Of a stretch of DNA of 64,000 nucleotides, positions 1-10,926 are shown in pieces. Numbering within the stretch: position 1 is the first letter of the stretch; every line of letters starts with the position of its first letter. Under the pieces are notes generated by a model, which was not told the origin of the DNA, did no database searches, and saw nothing but the letters and a program-made list of their open reading frames with translations. The stretch lies in NCBI RefSeq assembly GCF_044547355.1, contig NZ_JBIUAG010000024.1, positions 62,001 through 126,000 on the forward strand, given 5' to 3'. Made by a program: the position numbers and the translations under genes. Source of the stretch: Kutzneria sp044547355. GTDB taxonomy: Bacteria > Actinomycetota > Actinomycetes > Mycobacteriales > Pseudonocardiaceae.

Positions 1-93
1 CGGGTGGGTCGGCGTCGCGGTGGCCTGGCCGTTGCTCCTGGTGGCGGTGTTCTTCCCGCTCTCGGTTCGCGCATTCCGGAGGTTGAGCCGATA

Positions 94-2765
<2,672 letters not shown>

Positions 2766-2769
<4 letters not shown>

Positions 2770-3509
2770 CCGAGGCCCGAGGCTTTCCCGCCTTCCCCGC
2801 CGGCAGCCGCCGTCGCCACCACAGCTGGTGGGGCACGGACTGGTTGCGGGCCATGGAGGACACGGCCGTCGACGCGGGCCTGACCCGGCGTGGGCGGCGC
2901 ATCGCGACCGAGGGCCGGATCGGGCCGATCACCGTCAGCCCGGGACGGGTGGCAGGCACGGTGGACGGCAACCGGCAGACCGCGGTGACCGTGGAACCCC
3001 TGTCGGACAACGGATGGGCCACCCTGGTGGCGGAGGCGTCCGTCCAGTCGGGACACCTGGCCGCCCTGCTCGACGGCGCCCTGCCGCATGCCCTGTCCGA
3101 GCTGCTGCCCACCGTCGGCGACCTGGACGCCCACTGTTCCTGCGAGGACTGGGGAAATCCCTGCCAGCACGCCGCCGCCCTGTGTTACCAGGCCGCCTGG
3201 CTGATCGACGTGGATCCGTCGCTGCTGCTCCTGCTGCGCGGGCGATCGCTGGACGCCCTCACCGCCGAGGTCGCCGGCCACCACGCCGCACCGGCCGACG
3301 CCGTGGCCTCGGAGTCGATCACCCTTGCCGCGGAAGCATTTTCCTACCCGACGCCACCACTGCCGGAGCTGCCGCCACCAGCCACCGACGCGCCGCGATT
3401 ACACGTCATCGAGACCCCGCCGGGCATCGATCCGGGTGTCCTGCACGGTGCGGCGGCCACGGCCGTCAGCCGGGCCCGGCGGTTGCTGGAGGACGGCCGG
3501 CCGCCGTGA
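2766..3509 (+). CDS. SWIM zinc-finger protein, partner of the SNF2 helicase
   Basis: A 247-aa protein with a SWIM zinc-finger signature near residues 123-134 (CSCEDWGNPCQH, the CxCx(n)CxH pattern), expected to bind one zinc ion and mediate DNA or protein contact. The N-terminal segment is rich in Arg, Trp and Gly and is followed by a conserved region; the C-terminal 60 residues are Pro/Ala-rich and look disordered. The start codon ATG at 2766 overlaps the stop of the upstream helicase (ATGA), so the pair is an operon. The function is inferred from the motif and the pairing, not from a known homologue with a defined role. Confidence 0.88.
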
Positions 3510-3551
3510 CAGTTGTCATGGCCGGGCCCTGACAGAACTGCCAGGGCCCGG
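3507..3551. promoter_or_regulatory. Palindrome and hairpin between SWIM gene and ABC exporter
   Basis: A perfect 5+5 inverted repeat TGACA-GT-TGTCA (3507-3518) begins on the stop codon of the SWIM gene. It is followed by a 10-bp perfect stem, CCGGGCCCTG (3522-3531) with CAGGGCCCGG (3542-3551), around a 10-nt loop. The stem could terminate the upstream operon. The TGACAG motif recurs at 3530-3535, so it may instead, or also, be an operator for the exporter, whose presumed -10 (CAGGCT, 3566-3571) is just downstream. Confidence 0.5.
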
Positions 3552-3578
3552 ACCGGCCGACGCCGCAGGCTTGAGGAC

Positions 3579-4493
3579 ATGGACAGCACAGACACCGTCA
3601 GCCGGGGCGCCGCGGTGAGCCTTCGCGGACTGGTCAAGCACTTCGGCGACGTGCACGCGGTGGACGGGGTCGACATCACCATCGCGCCGGGCGAGGTGGT
3701 GGCCCTGCTCGGGCCCAACGGCGCGGGCAAGTCCACGACCATCGACATGCTGCTGGGCCTGGCCGAGCCGACCCGGGGCGCCGCCTCGGTGTTCGGCCGG
3801 CCGCCTCGGCAGGCGGTGGCGTCGGGGCTGGTGGGCGCGATGCTCCAGTCCGGCGGCCTGCTGGACGACGCGACGGTGGCCGAGACGGTGGCGCTGTTCC
3901 GGGCGATGTACCCGAAACCGTTGCCGCTCAAGGAAACCCTGCGACGGGCCGGGGTGGCGGAGCTGGCCGGCCGCAAGGTCGGCGCGCTCTCGGGCGGCGA
4001 GAAGCAGCGCGTGCGGTTCGCGGCGGCGCTGGTCAGCGACCCGGACCTGCTGGTGCTGGACGAGCCGACGGTCGCCATGGATGTGGCCGCCCGCCGCGAG
4101 TTCTGGGCGGCGATGCGCTCGTACACCGACACCGGCCGCACGGTGGTGTTCGCGACCCACTACCTGGCCGAGGCCGAGGACTACGCCGACCACGTCGTGC
4201 TGCTGCGGTCCGGTCGGGTCGTCGCCGACGGCTCGGTGAGCCAGGTGCGTTCGCTCGCCGCCGGCCGCGTGATCACGGCGAAGATTCCGGGTGTCGACGA
4301 GGCCGTGCTCAAGGCGCTGCCGGGCGTCACCGAGGTCCTGGTCCGTGGCGATGCCGTTGAACTGGCCTGCGCGGACTCCGACACGGCGCTGCGCGAGCTG
4401 CTCGGCCGGCACCACCAAGTCCGCGACATCGAGGTCCGCGGCGCCGGCCTCGAAGCCGCTTTTGTCACTCTGACCAGGCAGGAGGCCGCCTGA
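3579..4493 (+). CDS. ABC transporter ATP-binding protein (ABC-2 exporter)
   Basis: A DrrA-type ATPase of 304 aa that would power the permease immediately downstream. It has Walker A GPNGAGKST, signature LSGGEKQR, Walker B LLVLDEP and the switch histidine ATHYL, followed by a C-terminal extension of about 80 residues typical of DrrA/NatA-like exporters. The start is taken as ATG 3579 because CAGGCT lies 7 nt upstream, the spacing seen at the leaderless starts in this window; GTG 3615 is an alternative. The stop overlaps the permease start by one base, so the two form a half-transporter pair. The substrate (drug or lipid) cannot be read from the sequence, and no histidine kinase or response regulator lies beside it. 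Confidence 0.93.
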   Translation: MDSTDTVSRGAAVSLRGLVKHFGDVHAVDGVDITIAPGEVVALLGPNGAGKSTTIDMLLGLAEPTRGAASVFGRPPRQAVASGLVGAMLQSGGLLDDATVAETVALFRAMYPKPLPLKETLRRAGVAELAGRKVGALSGGEKQRVRFAAALVSDPDLLVLDEPTVAMDVAARREFWAAMRSYTDTGRTVVFATHYLAEAEDYADHVVLLRSGRVVADGSVSQVRSLAAGRVITAKIPGVDEAVLKALPGVTEVLVRGDAVELACADSDTALRELLGRHHQVRDIEVRGAGLEAAFVTLTRQEAA

Positions 4494-5212
4494 TGGGCGC
4501 GCTGTTGACGTTCGAGACGCGCCGGATCGTCCGGTCGCCGCGGTTCTTCATCTTCACGGTCGTGTTCCCGCTGGCCATGTTCCTGGCCCTCAGCGCCGTC
4601 AACGGCGAGCAGGACACCGACGCGGTCACCTTCCTCATGGTGAGCATGGCCGCCTTCGGCGCGGTGGCGGCCTCGGTCAGCACCGGCTCCCGCGTCGCCA
4701 TCGAACGGCAGGTCGGCTGGAACCGCCAGCTCCGGCTCACGCCGCTGAGCGGGCCCGGCTACCTGGTCTCCAAGGTCGTCACGGCGATGCTGGTGGCGCT
4801 GCCCGGCATGCTGCTGGTGTTCGCCGCCGGCGCCCTGCTCGAGCACGTGAACCTGAGCGCCGGCACGTGGACGCAGCTGATCGTCTTCTGCTGGCTGGGC
4901 GTGCTGCCGACCGCGGTGCTCGGCCTGCTGATCGGCTTGCTGGCCACCGGTGACTCCGCGCAGGCCATGAGCACCGTGCTGATGCTGGCGCTGAGCATGC
5001 TCGGCGGGCTGTGGCTGCCGCTGAGCAGCCTGCCGCCGGCCATGACAATCGTCGCGAAGGCCCTGCCGAGTTACTGGTTGGCGGAATTCGGACATGACGT
5101 GTTGGCGGGCAACGCGCCGAGCGCCCAGGGCGTGACCACCATGGCGGCCTGGATCGTGGCGGCGGGTGGCCTGGTCGCCCTCCGCTACCGGCGTGACAGC
5201 GCTCGCGCCTGA
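4493..5212 (+). CDS. ABC-2 type transporter permease
   Basis: A 239-aa integral membrane protein with about six hydrophobic segments (near residues 19-37, 47-65, 95-116, 127-150, 158-178 and 213-230). The loop after the second holds VAIERQVGWNRQLRLTPLSG, a pattern usual in ABC-2 permeases. Its ATG overlaps the stop of the ATPase gene, and the pair should form the exporter complex in the cytoplasmic membrane. A strong hairpin follows the stop codon. Substrate unknown. Confidence 0.92.
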   Translation: MGALLTFETRRIVRSPRFFIFTVVFPLAMFLALSAVNGEQDTDAVTFLMVSMAAFGAVAASVSTGSRVAIERQVGWNRQLRLTPLSGPGYLVSKVVTAMLVALPGMLLVFAAGALLEHVNLSAGTWTQLIVFCWLGVLPTAVLGLLIGLLATGDSAQAMSTVLMLALSMLGGLWLPLSSLPPAMTIVAKALPSYWLAEFGHDVLAGNAPSAQGVTTMAAWIVAAGGLVALRYRRDSARA

Positions 5213-5215
5213 CCG

Positions 5216-5250
5216 GTGGTTCGCGGACCAGAGGGGAGTCCGCGAACCAC
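5216..5250. terminator. Convergent hairpin terminator
   Basis: A 13-bp perfect stem, GTGGTTCGCGGAC (5216-5228) pairing with GTCCGCGAACCAC (5238-5250), with a 9-nt loop. It lies between the permease stop and the stop of the convergent lysyl oxidase-like gene, so it can serve both. There is no obvious U-tract, as is common in actinomycetes. Confidence 0.75.
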
Positions 5251-5258
5251 CACCAGGT

Positions 5259-6203
5259 TCACTGTGGACAGGTCCCGCTGCCGGGGCAGCTGCGCAGCAG
5301 CCGCACCTCCGGGGGCGCCGTGATCTGTGCCGGCGCTGCCTTCGCGCCGCCCGGCCACTGGATGGACACCGCGATCGAGGACGAGTCGTTGTCGTAGTTC
5401 TTCTCGATCAGCGTCCGGTCCGGGTTCACCGTGTTGACCACGTCGTACACGCCGGAGGCCACCGACGTGATGTCCAGCCACTGGAAGTCCACGTCGTACC
5501 GGTAGTCGTCGCCGCTGCCCACCGAGATGCCCTCGGTGACGTCGGTGGCGTCGGGCTGCTGGTGCCCGCACATGTTGTAGATGAGGAACTCGTGCAGCTT
5601 GGCCTCGGGCTCCTCGCCCTCGTGCACCCGGTGCTCCAGCGACGCCTTGTCCGGCACGTCGTAGCGGTCGCCCAGACAGAAACCGTTCTTGCGGTCGGAC
5701 ACCACCGCGCTGCCGTTGAGGGTCCGGAGCTGGAAATGCTCGAAGTTCAGCAGGTGCCAGTGCACGTGGGCCGGCGCCGGCTCGTAGTAGGCGGTGGTGC
5801 CGGAGGCCTTCTGGGCCGTCTGGTACGAGTCGGGGATCGGACCGTGCACGCCGTTCTGGAAGGCCTGCCGCACCGACATCGTCGGGAACAGCGTGCTGGT
5901 GCGGTGCGCGTAGAACAGCAGGGGGCCGTCGCCGATGTTCTCCTCCGACGTGGTGAACCGCAGGCGCACTGCCTTGATGTCGCCGGAGGTCACGCACGGC
6001 GCGCTGGGCGCGTTGGCGTCGCCGACCATGCAGACGTCCCAGGCCTTGCAGTCCTTCGGGTCGCCGCGCCAGCCGCCCGGGCAGGCGACCGGCGCCTGGC
6101 GCAGGTCCGGCAGCAGCATGGGGGCCGCCGCCTCGGCCGGTGGCGTCGTCGCCAGCAGCGCCAGAACCCCAGCTGCGGCAAGGAACCGCGCAGTCGCCTT
6201 CAT
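5259..6203 (-). CDS. Secreted lysyl oxidase-like copper amine oxidase
   Basis: A protein of about 314 aa with a Sec signal peptide (MKATARF followed by an Ala/Leu-rich core, cleavage near AEA-A). The mature part matches the lysyl oxidase family: a histidine-rich copper-binding segment HVHWHLLNFEHFQL, a conserved CLGDRY region, and the C-terminal block with DYRYDVDFQWLDIT and VNPDRTLIEKNYDND that resembles the animal LOX catalytic domain, which contains the Lys and Tyr that form the lysine tyrosylquinone cofactor. Actinobacterial members are secreted and presumed to oxidise lysine side chains; the substrate here is unknown. A TTG three codons upstream of the chosen ATG would also be in frame. 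Confidence 0.88.
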   Translation of the reverse strand: MKATARFLAAAGVLALLATTPPAEAAAPMLLPDLRQAPVACPGGWRGDPKDCKAWDVCMVGDANAPSAPCVTSGDIKAVRLRFTTSEENIGDGPLLFYAHRTSTLFPTMSVRQAFQNGVHGPIPDSYQTAQKASGTTAYYEPAPAHVHWHLLNFEHFQLRTLNGSAVVSDRKNGFCLGDRYDVPDKASLEHRVHEGEEPEAKLHEFLIYNMCGHQQPDATDVTEGISVGSGDDYRYDVDFQWLDITSVASGVYDVVNTVNPDRTLIEKNYDNDSSSIAVSIQWPGGAKAAPAQITAPPEVRLLRSCPGSGTCPQ

Positions 6204-6286
6204 GCGCCTCAACCTAGCCAGCGGGTCCCCGACCCGATCGGGTGATCTCCGCTGTGACGGTGCGTGGATGCCCTTAACCTCGGCGG

Positions 6287-6541
6287 GTGTCGACTGCTGC
6301 CACCGAACCCGTCACCGCCCCGCTTCCGTCCCTTCAGGACGCCCGCGTCGTGCCGGCGCCCGCGCTGCGTGAGGCCGCACTCGTGCTGGACGCCATCGCC
6401 GCCGTCCTGCACAAGGCCGACGCGGCCACCGCCACCCGCATCCGCCAGGTCATCGTCGACCTGGAGGCCGGGAACCGCATCGACCGCCCCTGCTGCGACA
6501 ACCCCTGGAAGCCCACCCTCACCACCGCCCTGACCACCTGA
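6287..6541 (+). CDS. Small hypothetical protein, leaderless
   Basis: An 84-aa protein with no family I recognise. The middle part is a predicted amphipathic helix (residues about 28-55, LREAALVLDAIAAVLHKA) and the tail contains CCDNPW. The GTG start is supported by TAACCT at 6275-6280, leaving 6 nt to the start, the leaderless arrangement seen at other genes here. It converges on pmt, with a palindromic terminator-like repeat between them. The alternative overlapping frames look like shadows. Confidence 0.55.
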   Translation: MSTAATEPVTAPLPSLQDARVVPAPALREAALVLDAIAAVLHKADAATATRIRQVIVDLEAGNRIDRPCCDNPWKPTLTTALTT

Positions 6542-6549
6542 CCGCTAAA

Positions 6550-6604
6550 CGCTTGGAAGGGGGCTTTCCTCCACTCCGAGTGAAGGAAAGCCCCCTTCCA
6601 AGCG
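6550..6604. repeat. Palindromic intergenic repeat, copy A
   Basis: A perfect 21-bp inverted repeat (6550-6570 with 6584-6604; arm begins CGCTTGGAAGGGGG) closing on a short CACTC/GAGTG-like centre. It lies between two convergent genes. The same element occurs at 43147, 50874 and 51947. Probable bidirectional transcription terminator or REP-like element. Confidence 0.85.
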
Positions 6605-6630
6605 TCAAGGGCCGCGTTCGTCGCACCAGG

Positions 6631-8220
6631 TCAGCGCCAGCTGGGGAGCCAGAGTTCGGCCTGCCACTGGGCGGCGCTGATCGGGTCGCCGTTGAGGATC
6701 GGCCACAGCCAGACGAAGTTGGCCACCACCAGTCCGGTGTAGATGGCCACCACCAGCAGCCCGGTGCCGCGGCGCTCCGCCCCGGCGCGGGCCCGGCCGA
6801 GGATGTCGCCGCAGGCCAACACCAGGCCCAGCACCAGGAACGGCGCCATCGGCGTGACGTAGAAGAAGAACATCTGCCGGTCGATGTTGATGAACCACGG
6901 CAGCAGGCCGGCCATGTAGCCGACCATCACGGCCGCGTGCCGCCAGTCGAACTTGACCAGGGCCCGCCACAGCGACCAGCCGATCATGGGGAAGGCCAGC
7001 CACCACATCGCCGGCGTGCCGACCAGCATCTGCGCGCTCACGCACTCCGACGCGCCGCAGCCGGCGGCCAGCGGGCTGGGCGACTGCTCGATGTAGTAGA
7101 GCATCGGCCGCAGGCCCATCGGCCACGTCCACGGCTTCGACTCCCACGGGTGCGTGCCGACCCCCGGCGCGCCGGTGATCAGTGTCTCGTGGAAGTGCAG
7201 GACGTTGCCCTCGTAGAAGAAGAAAGACTGCACGGCGTCGGGCAGCCAGGTCGAGACCGGGGTCGTGTTGCCGGCCGCGTGCCGATCGACGCCGGTCTCG
7301 CTGCCGAACCACGCCCACCACGAGGCGAAGTACACCACCACGGCGATCAGCGCGATGCCCCACAGCGCCGGCAGCAGGTCGCGCACGATCGCGCCGGCCC
7401 ACGGCCGCTCCACGCCGGCGGCCCGCCGGGCCAGCGCGTCCCAGATCACCGACAGCACACCGAAGGCGACGATGTAGTAGATGCCGTTCCACTTCACGCC
7501 GCAGGCCAGGCCCAGCGAGATGCCGCAGGCGAAGCGCCACCACCGGAAGCCCAGGCGCGGCCCCCACTGCGACTGGCCGACCCAGCCCTCGGTGACCGCG
7601 ACGGCCAGCCGGCCCCGCACCTGGTCGCGGTCGACCAGCAGGCAGCCGAAAGCGATCACGACAAAAAGGGCGCCGAAGATGTCGAGCATGCCCAGCCGGG
7701 ACTGCACGTGGCTGACGCCGTCGCAGATCAGGAAGACGCCGGCCAGCGCGCCCAGCATGGTGGAGCGGGTCAGCCGCCGGCCGATCCGGACGACCAGGAA
7801 GATGCAGACGGTGCCGGCCACGGCCGAGGAGAACCGCCAGCCCCAGCCGTCGTAGCCGAACAGCCACTCGCCGATGGCGATCAGGTACTTGCCGACCGGC
7901 GGGTGGACCACCAGCTCGTAGCCCGGGTTGTCCTCGTAGCCGCCGTTGCGCAGCATCTGCCAGGCCTGCGGCACGTAGTGCTTCTCGTCGAAGACGGGGG
8001 TGCCGCGGTCGGTGGGCCAGCCCAGGTCCCAGAACCGGATGATCCCGCCGAGCAGGGTGACGCTGAGCGTGACGAGCCAGCCGCGCACCTTGTCGGTGGG
8101 CCGCCAGACGGCCAGCCGGTCCAGCGGCCCGGCGGTGGACGGCTGCGTCGCCGGCGGCAGTTCGCCGACATCCACCACGCCGTCGGGCTCGGGCTCGGTC
8201 CGCTCCACGATCGTCGTCAC
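6631..8220 (-). CDS. pmt: Protein O-mannosyltransferase (dolichyl-phosphate-mannose type)
   Basis: A 529-aa polytopic membrane glycosyltransferase of the PMT/GT39 family, like mycobacterial Rv1002c. It would transfer mannose from polyprenyl-phosphate-mannose to Ser/Thr of Sec-exported proteins on the outer face of the membrane. The first extracytoplasmic loop carries the catalytic Asp-Glu pair (FDEKHYVPQAW, residues 78-79), and about ten hydrophobic segments follow. The GTG start at 8220 is preceded on the minus strand by TACGAT (8233-8228) with a 7-nt spacer, indicating a leaderless transcript. It diverges from rsmI, the arrangement also found in mycobacteria. Confidence 0.95.
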   Translation of the reverse strand: MTTIVERTEPEPDGVVDVGELPPATQPSTAGPLDRLAVWRPTDKVRGWLVTLSVTLLGGIIRFWDLGWPTDRGTPVFDEKHYVPQAWQMLRNGGYEDNPGYELVVHPPVGKYLIAIGEWLFGYDGWGWRFSSAVAGTVCIFLVVRIGRRLTRSTMLGALAGVFLICDGVSHVQSRLGMLDIFGALFVVIAFGCLLVDRDQVRGRLAVAVTEGWVGQSQWGPRLGFRWWRFACGISLGLACGVKWNGIYYIVAFGVLSVIWDALARRAAGVERPWAGAIVRDLLPALWGIALIAVVVYFASWWAWFGSETGVDRHAAGNTTPVSTWLPDAVQSFFFYEGNVLHFHETLITGAPGVGTHPWESKPWTWPMGLRPMLYYIEQSPSPLAAGCGASECVSAQMLVGTPAMWWLAFPMIGWSLWRALVKFDWRHAAVMVGYMAGLLPWFINIDRQMFFFYVTPMAPFLVLGLVLACGDILGRARAGAERRGTGLLVVAIYTGLVVANFVWLWPILNGDPISAAQWQAELWLPSWR

Positions 8221-8227
8221 GGGGGCG

Positions 8228-8237
8228 ATCGTAGGGT
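8228..8237. promoter_or_regulatory. Overlapping divergent -10 elements of pmt and rsmI
   Basis: On the plus strand TAGGGT occupies 8232-8237, 7 nt before the GTG at 8245 (rsmI). On the minus strand TACGAT occupies 8233-8228, 7 nt before the pmt GTG at 8220. The two hexamers share two base pairs, so polymerase occupancy should be mutually exclusive. This is read from sequence only; no start sites are measured. Confidence 0.6.
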
Positions 8238-8244
8238 GAACGAC

Positions 8245-9099
8245 GTGAATAACGTATCGGGCATGGGCCGGCTGCTGGTGGCCGCGACGCCGCTGGGCAA
8301 CATCGGCGACGCGTCCCAGCGACTGGTGGATGCCCTGGCCACGGCCGATCTGGTGGCGGCGGAGGACACCCGCAAGCTGCGTTCGCTGGCGGCCGGACTC
8401 GGTGTCGCGCCGGCCGGCAAGGTCGTCAGTTTTTACGACGCGGTCGAGACGGTCCGGCTGCCCGGACTGGTCAAAGCCGTCGCTTCCGGACAGACCGTGC
8501 TGCTGGTGACCGACGCCGGCATGCCCAGCGTCTCCGATCCCGGCTACCGCCTGGTCGCCGCCTGCGTGGCCGAGGATCTGCCGGTCACCTGCCTGCCCGG
8601 GCCGTCGGCGGTGGTCACCGCGCTGGCCCTGTCCGGCGTGCCGGTCGACCGGTTCTGCTTCGACGGCTTCCCGCCGCGCAAGCCGGGCGAGCGCCGCAAG
8701 TGGCTGTCCGCACTGGCCACCGAGACCCGGGCCTGCGTGTTCTTCGAGTCACCGCATCGGGTGGCGGCCACCCTGGCCGACGCCGTCGAGGTGCTGGGGG
8801 CCGACCGCCGCGGCGCGGTGTGCCGGCAGCTGACCAAGTCCGACGAGCAGGTGCGCCGCGGCACCCTGGCCGAGCTGGCGGCGTGGGCCGCGGACGGGGT
8901 CGGCGGCGAGGTCACGGTGGTGTTCGCCGGGGCCGAGCCGATCGCCGTGGACGTCACCGACGTGGCCGATCTGGTGCCGGCGGTGCAGTCGCGGGTGGCC
9001 GCTGGACAACGCCTCAAAGATGTGGTTGCCGAGGTCGCGGCGGCCGCCGGGGTCAGCAAGAAGGCCCTCTACGACAGCGTCGTAGCGGCCAAGAGGTAG
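8245..9099 (+). CDS. rsmI: 16S rRNA (cytidine-1402-2'-O)-methyltransferase
   Basis: A 284-aa member of the RsmI (YraL) branch of SAM-dependent tetrapyrrole-type methylases, which 2'-O-methylates C1402 of 16S rRNA in the P site. Diagnostic segments are the N-terminal ATPLGNIGD, AEDTRKL, the SAM-binding VTDAGMPSVSDPG and FFESPHR. The GTG at 8245 is chosen because it sits 7 nt after TAGGGT; ATG 8263 and GTG 8236 are in-frame alternatives. A second rRNA methylase gene (rsmA) lies 4.5 kb downstream. Confidence 0.93.
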   Translation: MNNVSGMGRLLVAATPLGNIGDASQRLVDALATADLVAAEDTRKLRSLAAGLGVAPAGKVVSFYDAVETVRLPGLVKAVASGQTVLLVTDAGMPSVSDPGYRLVAACVAEDLPVTCLPGPSAVVTALALSGVPVDRFCFDGFPPRKPGERRKWLSALATETRACVFFESPHRVAATLADAVEVLGADRRGAVCRQLTKSDEQVRRGTLAELAAWAADGVGGEVTVVFAGAEPIAVDVTDVADLVPAVQSRVAAGQRLKDVVAEVAAAAGVSKKALYDSVVAAKR

Positions 9100-9130
9100 T
9101 GGGCGGCGCCGCCCCCGTACCCTTTGTCGC

Positions 9131-10924
9131 ATGAGTGCCTCCGTGCTGACGGCGGTGGCCTGGCCTTACGCCAACGGCCCCCGTCACATCGGCCATGTCT
9201 CCGGTATCGGTGTCCCCTCCGACCTGTTCGCCCGCTACATGCGAATGTCGGGCCACGACGTGCTGATGGTCTCCGGCAGCGACGAGCACGGCACGCCGAT
9301 CCTGGTGCAGGCCGACAAGGAGGGCCTCACCCCGCAGCAGACCGCGGACAAGTACCACCGCGTCGTCGCCGAGGACATGCGCGCCCTCGGCGTCACCTAC
9401 GACCTCTACACGCGCACCACCACGCGCAACCACTACCACGTGGTGCAGCAGATCTTCCTCGCGCTCAACGACAACGGCTACATCCTGCCCAAGACCACGA
9501 CCGGCGCGGTCAGCCCGTCCACCGGCCGCACCCTGCCCGACCGCTACATCGAGGGCACCTGCCCGATCTGCGGCTACGACGGCGCCCGCGGCGACCAGTG
9601 CGACAACTGCGGCAACCAGCTCGACGCCGCCGACCTGATCAACCCCAAGTCGCGGATCAACGGCGAGACGCCCAAGTTCGTCGAGACCGAGCACCTGTTC
9701 CTGGACCTGCCGGCGTTCACCCGGACCCTGGGCGAGTGGCTGGCGTCCAAGACCGACTGGCGGCCCAACGTCGTCAACTTCACCAAGAACCTGGTCGACG
9801 ACATGCGGCCGCGGGCCATCACCCGCGACCTGGACTGGGGCGTGCCGATCCCGCTGGACGGCTGGCGGGACCAGGGCCTCAAGCGGTTCTACGTGTGGTT
9901 CGACGCGGTCATCGGCTACTTCTCGGCCAGCGTGGAATGGGCCCGGCGCAGCGGCGACCCGGACGCGTGGAAGCGTTTCTGGAACGACCCCGAGACGCCG
10001 ATCGTGCACTTCATGGGCAAGGACAACATCACCTTCCACGCCCAGATCTGGCCGGCGCTGCTGATGGGCCACAACGGGGCCGGCGACAAGGGCGGCAAGC
10101 CCGGGCCGTACGGCACGCTGAACCTGCCCACCGAGATCGCCTCCAGCGAGTTCCTCACCATGAGCGGCTCCAAGTTCTCCACCTCCCGGGGCCGGGTCAT
10201 CTACGTGCGGGACTTCCTGGCCGAGTTCGGCCCGGACGCGCTGCGCTACTTCATCTCCGCGGCCGGCCCCGAGACCCAGGACGTGGACTTCACCTGGGAC
10301 GAGTTCGTCCGGCGCATCAACTTCGAACTGGCCAACGAGTGGGGCAACCTGGTCAACCGCTCGGTCTCGATGGCGCACAAGAACGTCGGCGCGGTGCCGG
10401 CGCCGACCGCGCCCACCCAGGCCGACGAGGACCTGAAGGCCCTGTCCAGGGCCGCTTTCGACACCGTGGGCGGCCACCTGCGGCACTCGCGGTTCCGGGC
10501 CGGCATCGGCGAGGCGATGCGGGTGGTCTCGGCGGCCAACAAGTACCTGTCCGACCAGGAGCCGTGGAAGCTCAAGGACGACCCGGCCCGCCGGGACACG
10601 GTGCTGCACACCGCGTTGCAGGTGGTCAAGGACGCCAACACGCTGCTCACGCCGTTCCTGCCGCACTCCGCGCAGAAGATCCACGAACTGCTGGGCGGCA
10701 CCGGCGTCTGGGCGTCGCAGCCGGAGATGCGCGAGGTCACCGACCTGGACGACCCGGCCCGCGAGTACCCGGTGCTGACCGGTGACTACGCGGCCGAGAA
10801 GGCCAAGTGGGAGTCCACGCCGATCGAGGTCGGCGTGCCGCTGAGCAAGCCGACGCCGCTGTTCGCCAAGCTCGACCCGGAGCTGGCCGAGACCGGTCCG
10901 GAGTGGGCTCCGATCGAGAAGTAG
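9131..10924 (+). CDS. metG: Methionyl-tRNA synthetase
   Basis: A 597-aa class I aminoacyl-tRNA synthetase charging tRNA-Met. It has the HIGH motif at residues 19-22 (PYANGPRHIGH), a zinc-binding insert with CPIC and CDNC near residues 145-160, and the KMSKS-equivalent KFSTSR near residue 347. It lacks the C-terminal EMAP/tRNA-binding domain present in some homologues. The ATG is preceded by TACCCT (9118-9123) with a 7-nt spacer, suggesting a leaderless mRNA. It is followed after 2 nt by tatD, so metG and tatD should be one transcript. Confidence 0.97.
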   Translation: MSASVLTAVAWPYANGPRHIGHVSGIGVPSDLFARYMRMSGHDVLMVSGSDEHGTPILVQADKEGLTPQQTADKYHRVVAEDMRALGVTYDLYTRTTTRNHYHVVQQIFLALNDNGYILPKTTTGAVSPSTGRTLPDRYIEGTCPICGYDGARGDQCDNCGNQLDAADLINPKSRINGETPKFVETEHLFLDLPAFTRTLGEWLASKTDWRPNVVNFTKNLVDDMRPRAITRDLDWGVPIPLDGWRDQGLKRFYVWFDAVIGYFSASVEWARRSGDPDAWKRFWNDPETPIVHFMGKDNITFHAQIWPALLMGHNGAGDKGGKPGPYGTLNLPTEIASSEFLTMSGSKFSTSRGRVIYVRDFLAEFGPDALRYFISAAGPETQDVDFTWDEFVRRINFELANEWGNLVNRSVSMAHKNVGAVPAPTAPTQADEDLKALSRAAFDTVGGHLRHSRFRAGIGEAMRVVSAANKYLSDQEPWKLKDDPARRDTVLHTALQVVKDANTLLTPFLPHSAQKIHELLGGTGVWASQPEMREVTDLDDPAREYPVLTGDYAAEKAKWESTPIEVGVPLSKPTPLFAKLDPELAETGPEWAPIEK

Positions 10925-10926
10925 CA

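Noticed and set aside
6553..8240. Long forward frame continuous with rsmI
   Set aside because: It is the antisense of pmt, has low-complexity His/Gln/Pro/Arg content, and the rsmI homology only begins near 8263.
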